Below, piece after piece: positions 15,598 through 22,818 of a stretch of DNA of 64,000 nt. Position 1 is the first letter of the stretch. The number at the start of each line of letters is the position of its first letter. The position numbers were made by a program, and so were the translations under genes. Origin of the DNA: Rhodopirellula islandica (GTDB lineage: Bacteria > Planctomycetota > Planctomycetia > Pirellulales > Pirellulaceae). Under the pieces are notes generated by a model. That model ran no database searches. It worked only from the letters and a program-made list of their open reading frames with translations, and had not been told where the DNA came from. The stretch covers positions 186,001 to 250,000 of the forward strand of contig NZ_LECT01000038.1 of the NCBI RefSeq assembly GCF_001027925.1. Direction: 5' to 3'.

Positions 15598-17403
15598 ATG
15601 GTCGCTTACCTCGCCATCCAAGGCGGCAACGAAAAGGGAACCCAATTCCCTTTGGATCCGGAACGCCCCATGCACATCGGCCGTGCTGCGGGTTGCGAAA
15701 TCATGTTGACCGATCCCAACAGCAGTCGCTTTCACGCAGTCATCTATTTCGAAGATCACAACTGGCAACTTCGGGACACCGAGAGCCGCAACGGAACACT
15801 CGTCAACGGAAAAAAAGTCAGCACCGCTCGACTGAACAATGACACGCAAGTCGTCATCGGAAAAACGGTCATGCAAATGATCAATCTGGACGAAGACTCG
15901 CTCAACGAAGATGCACTGTCGCAAACCGTTTACGAAGAACTCGAGTCCTACCGAACCCGGCAACCCGATCGCGTTCGAGAACCAGGGCAACTGGTCGATC
16001 ATCCGGACGACCTGCTGGACCTGTATCAGCTCAGCCTTTCGTTGCTGGGTGGCAAACGCGCCGACGAAGTCATCAACACGACGCTTGAATTGTTACTCGA
16101 TCGCACCGCGTCCGAAACGGTGACGTTCGTCGCCGACCAGGGCGATGGACGCTGGAAGATCCGCCGGCAATTCCCTAAAGATTCGCAACCGATCAAACTG
16201 GACCGCGGTCGCCTGCGTCATGTCAGCAAGGAGCAAAAACCCTACGTCAGCGACCATCCCAAGGACAACGGGAAATCGGGCCAAGACGCTTGCATGATGG
16301 TCCCCATTCTGGATGGCGAAACCGCACTCGGTGTGCTGGTCCTGCATCGCAGCGGCGCGGTTTACGACGAACGCTTGTTCGATCTGACCGTGGGCGCCGG
16401 CAGCCTGCTGACCAAAGGAATCGCCCAGTCAACGCTGACGGAAAACCTGCGTCTGGAAAACCAACGCATCGCCGATCGCAACGCCGACCAAGGCGAACTG
16501 ATCGGCAGCAGCAAATCCATGTTGCGACTCAAAGAAAGAATCTCACGGGTCGGTGCCGCCAACGGTTCCGTGTTGATCCGAGGTGAAAGTGGCTCGGGCA
16601 AAGAACTGGTCGCTCGCGCCGTTCATCGATCTTCGACGCGAACCGATCGTCCCATGCTGACCGTCAACTGCGCCGCGATTCCGCGCGACCTACTGGAGAG
16701 CCAACTGTTCGGTCATAAAAAGGGATCGTTCACAGGCGCCGACAACGATCACGACGGTCTGTTTCAACAAGCCAACGAGGGCACGCTGTTCCTGGACGAA
16801 ATTGGCGAATTGAGTTTGGAAGGACAAGCCAAACTGCTGCGGATCTTGGAAGGTCACCCGTTCCTTCCCGTCGGAGCCACCAAGCAAGTCAGCGTCGATG
16901 TTCGCGTGATCGCCGCCACCAACCGAGACCTCACCGAGTTCGTTCGCGACGGCCGTTTTCGCGAAGACCTTTACTATCGTCTCAGCGTGTTCGAATTGGC
17001 GGTGCCACCGCTTCGAGAACGAGGCGAAGACATCGACATTCTGATCGATCACTTCCTGGATCATTTCCTTCGTCAACATGGACGGCCCAAGTTGTCGCTC
17101 GGCGATGCCGCTCGCCAACGCATGCGAAGCTACGCCTGGCCGGGCAACGTTCGCCAACTCCGCAATGTGATCGACAGTGCGGTGGTGATGGCCGACGAAC
17201 CCATGATCCAAGAAGACGATCTCGGCCTTCGGGACGCAGGCCTGACGCAGATCGATACCCTGCGAATCGATGTCTGGGAAAAACGCTTGATCGAAAAAGC
17301 ACTCAATCGTTGCGATGGCAGTGTCCCCGAAGCGGCCAAATTGCTCGGCATCAGCCGCGCAACCGCTTACCGCAAGATCACGGAATACGAGATCGAACGA
17401 TGA
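15598..17403 (+). CDS. sigma-54-dependent transcriptional activator with FHA and GAF domains
   Basis: A 601-residue activator. Residues about 1-95 form an FHA phosphothreonine-binding domain (RPMHIGRAAGCEIML, SSRFHAVI, SRNGTLVNG). Residues about 155-295 look like a GAF domain. The AAA+ domain has Walker A GESGSGKE, the sigma-54 contact loop GSFTGA instead of GAFTGA, Walker B GTLFLDEIGEL, and RFREDLYYRLSVFELAVPPLRER. The end (NRCDGSVPEAAKLLGISRATAYRKI) is a Fis-type helix-turn-helix. FHA in place of a receiver domain suggests input from a Ser/Thr kinase. The ATG at 15598 is chosen because the FHA domain begins directly after it. It overlaps the next gene by ATGA. Confidence 0.93.
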   Translation: MVAYLAIQGGNEKGTQFPLDPERPMHIGRAAGCEIMLTDPNSSRFHAVIYFEDHNWQLRDTESRNGTLVNGKKVSTARLNNDTQVVIGKTVMQMINLDEDSLNEDALSQTVYEELESYRTRQPDRVREPGQLVDHPDDLLDLYQLSLSLLGGKRADEVINTTLELLLDRTASETVTFVADQGDGRWKIRRQFPKDSQPIKLDRGRLRHVSKEQKPYVSDHPKDNGKSGQDACMMVPILDGETALGVLVLHRSGAVYDERLFDLTVGAGSLLTKGIAQSTLTENLRLENQRIADRNADQGELIGSSKSMLRLKERISRVGAANGSVLIRGESGSGKELVARAVHRSSTRTDRPMLTVNCAAIPRDLLESQLFGHKKGSFTGADNDHDGLFQQANEGTLFLDEIGELSLEGQAKLLRILEGHPFLPVGATKQVSVDVRVIAATNRDLTEFVRDGRFREDLYYRLSVFELAVPPLRERGEDIDILIDHFLDHFLRQHGRPKLSLGDAARQRMRSYAWPGNVRQLRNVIDSAVVMADEPMIQEDDLGLRDAGLTQIDTLRIDVWEKRLIEKALNRCDGSVPEAAKLLGISRATAYRKITEYEIER

Positions 17404-17840
17404 GCGAACCATCGCCTTCCCAGGACCCCATGAAATCGAAATCCGCGGAGGAGGTGGTCTCCGACCACGAGCGGATTTCTGCTCAACGCAAACAACACCT
17501 GCACAACCTGGTGGTGATGGCGTTTGCCGACGGATCGCTCAGCCACCGCGAAGTTCACTTGGTTGCCACGCGTTGCGAAGAACTTGGCTTGCATGAATCC
17601 GAGCTCGAAGCCGCTTTGGCGTTTGGCATCAGCGACAGCGCCAAACTGCAACTGCCCACCGAGCCCGAGGTGTGTGAATCCACGTTGAAAGACTTGATCC
17701 GCATGATGGCCGCCGATGGCCAATTTGTCGAAGCCGAAAAGAGATTGTTCGCCTTGGCAGCCGCCAAGATGGGGCTGACCGGGCAACGACTGCAAACCTT
17801 GATTCAATCCGTTCAGCTCGAATTGGGCCGCCCTACGTGA
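17400..17840 (+). CDS. TerB-like domain protein
   Basis: A 146-residue soluble helical protein. Two related halves are visible: LVVMAFADGSLSHREVHLV and LIRMMAADGQFVEAEKRLF, each an acidic-loop helix pair (A-DG-x-E) typical of the TerB/DUF533 fold, which in tellurite-resistance proteins binds metal through such acidic residues. It is translationally coupled to the sigma-54 activator upstream (ATGA) and to coaB downstream (GTGA). The exact role is unknown; tellurite resistance should not be assumed. Confidence 0.8.
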   Translation: MSEPSPSQDPMKSKSAEEVVSDHERISAQRKQHLHNLVVMAFADGSLSHREVHLVATRCEELGLHESELEAALAFGISDSAKLQLPTEPEVCESTLKDLIRMMAADGQFVEAEKRLFALAAAKMGLTGQRLQTLIQSVQLELGRPT

Positions 17841-18493
17841 CAGACGCTTTCACCTCCCCCCGTCGTCGCATCTTGATCACATCTGGACCGACTCGGCAGT
17901 ACCTCGATCCGGTTCGCTATCTCACCAACGCGTCGAGCGGACGCATGGGTGCGGCGCTCGCTGGTGCCGCGCTGGCCCTCGGGCACGAAGTGGTCATGGT
18001 CTCGGGACCGGTGTTGGTCAACTATCCCGAGGGTGTCGAACTGATCAACGTGCTGACCACACAAGAAATGCTTCAAGCCGCCGGCGAAGCCTTCCAAAAC
18101 TGCGACGGTGCCATCGGTGCGGCCGCCCCCTGTGACTACATGCCCCGCCACGTCTCGACGCAAAAGCTCTCCAAAACGGGAGAGCCCCTGCAGTTGGAAT
18201 TGATCGAAACCCCCGACGTGATCGCCACCCTCGGCCAAAGCAAACGCGCGGACCAATGGGTGGTCGGTTTCGCGTTGGAAACCGATGACCGCCGCTTTCG
18301 TGCCACCGTCAAACTGGAACGCAAACTTTGCGATCTGATGGTCAGCAATGGACCGGAAGCGATCAACTCCAGCGAAAATCAAGTCGAACTGCTGGATCCG
18401 TCCGGCGTCGTGATCGAACACATTCGCGGCACCAAAGAACACGTCGCCGAGCGACTCCTTCACCAAATTCATCACCGTCTGCTTTCTTCCTGA
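17837..18493 (+). CDS. coaB: phosphopantothenate-cysteine ligase, stand-alone CoaB
   Basis: A 218-residue protein equal to the C-terminal half of the usual bifunctional CoaBC. It joins cysteine to 4'-phosphopantothenate in coenzyme A synthesis. The motifs are ITSGPTRQYLDPVRYLTNASSGRMG, GAAAPCDYMP where CoaB usually has AAAVADY, and KLSK of the phosphate-binding loop, then GFALETD and SNGPEAI. No CoaC decarboxylase half is attached and none lies nearby. The start is a GTG that overlaps the upstream stop (GTGA). It precedes pyrD by 6 bp. Confidence 0.88.
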   Translation: MTDAFTSPRRRILITSGPTRQYLDPVRYLTNASSGRMGAALAGAALALGHEVVMVSGPVLVNYPEGVELINVLTTQEMLQAAGEAFQNCDGAIGAAAPCDYMPRHVSTQKLSKTGEPLQLELIETPDVIATLGQSKRADQWVVGFALETDDRRFRATVKLERKLCDLMVSNGPEAINSSENQVELLDPSGVVIEHIRGTKEHVAERLLHQIHHRLLSS

Positions 18494-18499
18494 TCCCTC

Positions 18500-19414
18500 A
18501 TGACCACCACGCAAACTGACCTGCAAACCACCCTCGGTCGCCTGACGCTTCCCAATCCAATCTTGGTGGCCTCCGGAACGTTTGGCTACGCGCGAGAAAT
18601 GGAAGGCATCGTTGACCTGACTCGTCTCGGTGGGATCCTGCCCAAAACCATCACCGCTGAACCACGCGTCGGAAACGCACCGTGGCGGACCGTGGAAACG
18701 TCGGCCGGTTTGCTCAACGCGATCGGGCTCGACAACGACGGTGTGGACGCCTTCCTCGAACACCATCTTCCGTACTTGGCTGGCCTCGGAACGCCTATCA
18801 TCGTCAGCGTTGCCGGGCGAACGGTCGAGGACTTCACCGAACTCGCTCGCCGTGTCAGCCAGTGCAATGGCGTGTCGGCGATTGAACTGAATTTGTCCTG
18901 CCCCAACGTCAGCGGCGGGATCGACTTCGGCACCAATGCCGATTCTTGCCGCGAAGTCGTCGCCTCTGCCCGCAATGCCTGCGACGTTCCGATCCTGGCC
19001 AAGCTCACACCCAATGTGACTCGCATCGCCGACATCGCTCAAGGCGCAGCCGATGGAGGCGCCGATGCCGTTTGCTTGATCAACACCGTCCTCGGCATGG
19101 TCGTCGACTGGAAAAAACGTCGCCCCATCCTTGGCAACGGCATGGGCGGGCTCAGCGGTCCCGCCATCAAACCCATCGCGTTGCGGTGCGTGCATCAAGT
19201 CCGCCAAGCCGTCGACATTCCGATCATCGGAATCGGTGGCGTCGCCAACATCGACGACGTGATGCAGTTCCTTGTCACGGGCGCCTCCGCCGTGCAAATC
19301 GGCACCGCCAACTACTACGACCCCACGGTCTCCATGCGGCTGATCGACCAACTCCCCGCCGCCCTCACCGAACTCAACGCCACCACCCTCGCCGAAGTCA
19401 TCGGCACTCTCTAA
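18500..19414 (+). CDS. pyrD: dihydroorotate dehydrogenase, class 1 (Cys-type)
   Basis: A 304-residue FMN enzyme oxidising dihydroorotate to orotate in pyrimidine synthesis. [13 protein letters not shown] and [26 protein letters not shown] match the FMN barrel N-terminus. The active-site loop [12 protein letters not shown] contains Cys as base, which marks class 1 (1B-like) rather than the membrane class 2 with Ser. FMN-phosphate motifs [10 protein letters not shown] and [10 protein letters not shown] follow. Class 1B partners with a PyrK electron-transfer subunit, not present here. The stop TAA lies in the first bases of the inverted-repeat element that follows. Confidence 0.95.
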   Translation: MTTTQTDLQTTLGRLTLPNPILVASGTFGYAREMEGIVDLTRLGGILPKTITAEPRVGNAPWRTVETSAGLLNAIGLDNDGVDAFLEHHLPYLAGLGTPIIVSVAGRTVEDFTELARRVSQCNGVSAIELNLSCPNVSGGIDFGTNADSCREVVASARNACDVPILAKLTPNVTRIADIAQGAADGGADAVCLINTVLGMVVDWKKRRPILGNGMGGLSGPAIKPIALRCVHQVRQAVDIPIIGIGGVANIDDVMQFLVTGASAVQIGTANYYDPTVSMRLIDQLPAALTELNATTLAEVIGTL

Positions 19415-19603
19415 AAGGTGTCAGGTACCTTTTTGGCAAAGTAGGTAAAACACTTGCCACCGCAAGAACCAGGCTAAAAACCGACTTTCATTCGATCAGG
19501 GCGAAGGAAACAACGGGACAAATCGATCTGGCTGGACTCGATTGAGACGAAACCGCCCCCGGCCAAACTACCCATTCTTCCAAAAAGGTACCTGACACCT
19601 TTT
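19413..19603. mobile_element. 191-bp element with 24-bp perfect terminal inverted repeats (MITE/REP-like)
   Basis: The left arm (19413-19436) begins AAAAGGTGTCAGGTACC and the right arm (19580-19603) is its exact reverse complement over 24 bp. The 143-bp interior is less GC-rich and has no credible gene. Each arm also folds on itself (AAAAGGT with ACCTTTT) and ends in a run of T, so each arm looks like a small terminator hairpin. The element fills the gap between two convergent genes, and its outermost bases supply parts of both TAA stop codons (19412-19414 and 19603-19605). A non-autonomous transposable element, or a bidirectional terminator made from one, is the best reading. No transposase is present. 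Confidence 0.7.
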
Positions 19604-20703
19604 TAATCGGCACGTTGAAGGGTGAGCAAAATGTGCCCGTCGTTCTCGAGCGTTTCCAACTTCTCCGGTGCGGGGGTGCCCGGTGGCAGTGACAGGCACA
19701 GGATCAGTTGGTCATCGTCAATCGAATAGTTGCCGTTGACCGGTTCTTTGGCCCCCACGGTCAGAGACGACATCGTGAAACCTTTCGGTTCGGAATCGAC
19801 GTTCAACGAATAGTCGACTTCGGTGAGTTCACTCTGGATCACAAACGAGACGTTGCCGCCATCAAAGTTGAACTCCGTGATCGGACCTTCGGCCAAATCT
19901 TCGCCATTCACTTTTGTTGACACCACATCCCATGCACCGGCAAGCTCCAGGCGTTGCAGATAGACGGGGTCCTGTCGTTCGTCAGGTGTCAATTCACGAA
20001 TTTGAAAGAAGTCGAACTGAGCCTCGATTTCACCGGCTTCCATGGGACCGTTGCACGCAACGAGTCCCACCTGCTGCGGGCTGCCGTCGCCCCACACCGC
20101 TTCGCCCAAGACCTCAAACTCTTTGCCGTCTGTGCTGTAGGCTCGCTCGTAGACATTCCCGCGTTTGATCAAACGGAACCAAATGCGATCCTCGCGTTTG
20201 ATCTTCGGATCCGTGTCGACCAAGCGAAAAGTGTCCTTCTCTCGCATGTGTTTGAATCCGGGCTCGCTGCCATTCGATTCCAAATCGAACTTGAGATAGT
20301 TGTCGTCATCGTCGTAGATCAACAATCCTGCTTGCTGGTACCTCATCGTCGGATGAAATGATTCCACGCAAGTCGTGACGACAAAATCGCCGTCACCTTG
20401 AGTCGGATTAGCAATCAAGAAAAGGTTCTTCGTCAGCGGAGTGCGACGTCTCCGAACATCGCCACCGATCGCACCAAGCTGAGTGGTCAACGTGAGCTTG
20501 CCTGGATGGCTGGAGAACGACACAAGATCCGGATCAGGCCGAACCGGATTCCACTCGGGTCTCGCTTTGCCATCGAATTCATCGATGAACAACGCCTTGG
20601 GCTCTTCAGCGAACAAGCGAGTACTCGCGGCCCCCAAATTCAAAGCCAGAGCGACAACAACAGCGACACCAAAACGAAAACGCTCGGACGACATTCGGAC
20701 CAC
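19603..20703 (-). CDS. secreted protein with concanavalin-like (DUF1349) domain and TIGR03067-like C-terminus
   Basis: A 366-residue exported protein. A signal peptide (FGVAVVVALALNLGAASTRLFAEE) is cut near residue 33. Residues about 40-235 resemble DUF1349, a concanavalin A-like beta-sandwich: MRYQQAGLLIYDDDDNYLKF, RIWFRLIKRGNVYERAYSTDGKEFEVLG and QVGLVACN. The last 115 residues (LAGAWDVVSTKVNGEDL to GHILLTL) look like the TIGR03067 module that is common in planctomycetes. Carbohydrate binding is likely for the first domain but is not shown. The start may be Met-4 (20694). The stop sits in the terminal inverted repeat. Confidence 0.8.
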   Translation of the reverse strand: MVRMSSERFRFGVAVVVALALNLGAASTRLFAEEPKALFIDEFDGKARPEWNPVRPDPDLVSFSSHPGKLTLTTQLGAIGGDVRRRRTPLTKNLFLIANPTQGDGDFVVTTCVESFHPTMRYQQAGLLIYDDDDNYLKFDLESNGSEPGFKHMREKDTFRLVDTDPKIKREDRIWFRLIKRGNVYERAYSTDGKEFEVLGEAVWGDGSPQQVGLVACNGPMEAGEIEAQFDFFQIRELTPDERQDPVYLQRLELAGAWDVVSTKVNGEDLAEGPITEFNFDGGNVSFVIQSELTEVDYSLNVDSEPKGFTMSSLTVGAKEPVNGNYSIDDDQLILCLSLPPGTPAPEKLETLENDGHILLTLQRAD

Positions 20704-20826
20704 CCCGCCTACAAGGAAACAAAATCATTTCCTTCAGTGTACCGAACCCACCCTGGCGTTGTTCGCCGAGTGAAATCACGATGCGATCACGGCAACGACC
20801 GGGGCAACTCACCGGGCGGGCGAGCA

Positions 20827-21174
20827 TCAGTTCGATGTGTTTTGCAGCCCAGGCTCCTCCGAGTCCGCCATCGACTTCACTGGATCGAGGAACTCCTTCA
20901 ATTGATCCATCGTCGACAACTTTTCCGGATCGAAAAATGGCGTCTCAGAAAGCGGCTTCTCGGTCTCCACCGCAAACCACGTGATCCAGCAATCGGTGTA
21001 TTCCATGAGGTGGACCGGAGTCCCATGATCAGAGATCGTCGAAGTCACTTGGGCACGACTTACATAGCTAGGTAGCCAAATGCCCTCCTTTTCGATCCAT
21101 CGAAAATTCGACGCCACTTTTCTCAAGTCCTCCCCATTTTGCATGTGAAGGATTGCGGAGCGGCTTGACGGCAT
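20827..21174 (-). CDS. small hypothetical protein overlapping its upstream neighbour
   Basis: A 115-residue frame with protein-like composition (NGEDLRKVASNFRWIEKEGIWLPSYVSRAQ, then ITWFAVETEKPLSETPFFDPEKL). It overlaps the 3' end of the DUF1573-like gene by 107 bp in another frame. In-frame codons just upstream of the ATG read LAGLGCSEVHE, which would suit a lipoprotein signal end, but a stop lies a few codons before that. Either the true start is different, or a frameshift has split a longer protein. I do not recognise a family. Confidence 0.5.
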   Translation of the reverse strand: MPSSRSAILHMQNGEDLRKVASNFRWIEKEGIWLPSYVSRAQVTSTISDHGTPVHLMEYTDCWITWFAVETEKPLSETPFFDPEKLSTMDQLKEFLDPVKSMADSEEPGLQNTSN

Positions 21175-22393
21175 TTCGTGAACTTCGCTGCAACCGAGTC
21201 CTGCGAGTCAAACTTGAAATCGCACCGCCAGCCAATTCGTTTGACTGCTTCATGTAGATGCCAACATCGAACTCTTGGATCGCTTCGTTATTGACGATGA
21301 GTGCTTCCAAAAAGCTAGCTCCCTGCATCGAAGAACTCTCGGGCTGTTCAACTCGATCTTCGGCAAGAAGCGAAGCGAAATAATCAACCCCACGATCCGA
21401 ACGGATCACCCAATTGATTTCCCGTTCCGCTTCAGCGATGTCTTCCAGTTTCTCTTCAGGAAACTTGAGCGAAATCCTCGCCGCATGTTTCCCAATTGAT
21501 TTCATTGATAACTCAACTGGCCAATCGCCAATTGCGGCATCAACGATTGCTAGATTGTCACTCTCGTCCGAGCGATCTGAGAAAAGGATCATCGCACTCG
21601 CTCTTGCGAACCCTTCTCCGTCGGGAACAAACTGAATCGCATGCGGCACAACCTTCACTGCCGCATCCTTCACGATATTGATGTAGGCATTTACCTTCTG
21701 TTTTGTAACAGCGTCCGTGACGAAGACGGCACCGCCAATTCCTTCATCTGGAACGTTTCCAGGTGGAATCGCAAACTCAAGTTCGATCCCCTTGTCTTCC
21801 ACCGGCTTGATCGTTGCCAGAACGCCTGACATGGATTCACTCATGGAAACCGTCAGATTCTCCGGGCGGACCGGATCACTGATCACCAACGGCATCGAAA
21901 ACGTTCCTTCCTCTTCCCCCGCTTCTCGCAGCGACACGAAGTGCCTTGATTGCGGAAGAGCCAATACGCCGGTCAGTTCGCAACTCAGCGTGATCTGCAA
22001 CAACTGCTTACCGTTGGAACGGTCTCCAAACCGTATGAATTGAGAGTACGACGTTGACTTCGGAGAGGACGGTGTCTCAAAGGTTACCTCCATTTCCATA
22101 TCCGCCCCCATCTCTACCGTTGAGTCGGTTGCAACAACCTTAAGGCGACCGGAAGAAGACTCTGCTTCACCGAGACGCAATTGGTACCCGAGAGTATTCG
22201 GGATCTTGATGTTGAAGGTTCGCTTTTCCCCGACTTTCAGCTTGCCGAAATGCACCATCGCTCGAACATTGTCCTCTTGCACCTCGAACATATCGCCGCG
22301 CACTTGAACCGGGTCCTCAGCCGCATTCGTGTCGGCGATCATGAAGATGCTCAATGCAGCAAAAATCAAAAGGCCGGCATGTTGCAACGGCAT
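21068..22393 (-). CDS. secreted DUF1573-like protein
   Basis: The protein is 441 residues from the preferred start at 22393, where MPLQHAGLLIFAALSIFMIADTNA is a good signal peptide; an ATG at 22507 would add 38 residues that do not look like a signal. Residues about 40-130 fit the DUF1573 pattern: VHFGKLKVGEKRTFNIKIPN followed by a beta-rich region ending FETP-TSYSQFIRFGD. The rest is beta-rich with no known motif. The last 35 codons overlap another plausible frame (20827-21174) and are basic and repetitive, so a frameshift near 21180 is possible. Base composition in this gene is visibly more AT-rich than in neighbours, which may indicate transfer. Confidence 0.72.
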   Translation of the reverse strand: MPLQHAGLLIFAALSIFMIADTNAAEDPVQVRGDMFEVQEDNVRAMVHFGKLKVGEKRTFNIKIPNTLGYQLRLGEAESSSGRLKVVATDSTVEMGADMEMEVTFETPSSPKSTSYSQFIRFGDRSNGKQLLQITLSCELTGVLALPQSRHFVSLREAGEEEGTFSMPLVISDPVRPENLTVSMSESMSGVLATIKPVEDKGIELEFAIPPGNVPDEGIGGAVFVTDAVTKQKVNAYINIVKDAAVKVVPHAIQFVPDGEGFARASAMILFSDRSDESDNLAIVDAAIGDWPVELSMKSIGKHAARISLKFPEEKLEDIAEAEREINWVIRSDRGVDYFASLLAEDRVEQPESSSMQGASFLEALIVNNEAIQEFDVGIYMKQSNELAGGAISSLTRRTRLQRSSRNAVKPLRNPSHAKWGGLEKSGVEFSMDRKGGHLAT

Positions 22394-22818
22394 AGACTTG
22401 GCTTTTGTCGTTCGTGGAACGACCAATTGGATAGCGGGAAGCATCTGTACTCTGCTGGCAAAAGTCGCTGGGTGATTTTCCTTCCATTCAAAACTAGCGG
22501 TACACACAACTCATACAAGGTTCAGCAAAATCCGATCGCATCAAAATGCAGTCAATGTCATCCAATGCACCTGCAACCATTCTCTTGCGGCATCCCCCCC
22601 CCTTTAAAAGGTGGAACATTAACGAAGAGCTTGGGGGCGTGGCTTGCGATCGCTTGAACAGCCCAAGTGTCCAGCTCAATTCATGGGCTCGCGATAGGGA
22701 AACGGCACTTTTCTCAAATCAAATCGGACAAGCCATTGATGACTCTTTGTGAAAGCGCAACGATGCAAGTTCATCGAAAGAGGCCGGCCTCTTTGACCGT
22801 CCCCGAACCACAACCCTC
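22394..22818. other. intergenic region (425 bp), no gene recognised
   Basis: This stretch lies between the end of the Bat operon and the start of the DUF1573-like gene. It carries a run of nine C (22594-22602) followed by TTTAAAAGG. No conserved open frame, tRNA or strong terminator was seen. It should hold the promoter for the gene at 22393. Confidence 0.6.

Noticed and set aside
17813-19351. 512-codon minus-strand open frame opposite coaB and pyrD
   Set aside because: It crosses two real genes with clear motifs and is Asp/Gly/His-rich noise from their wobble positions.
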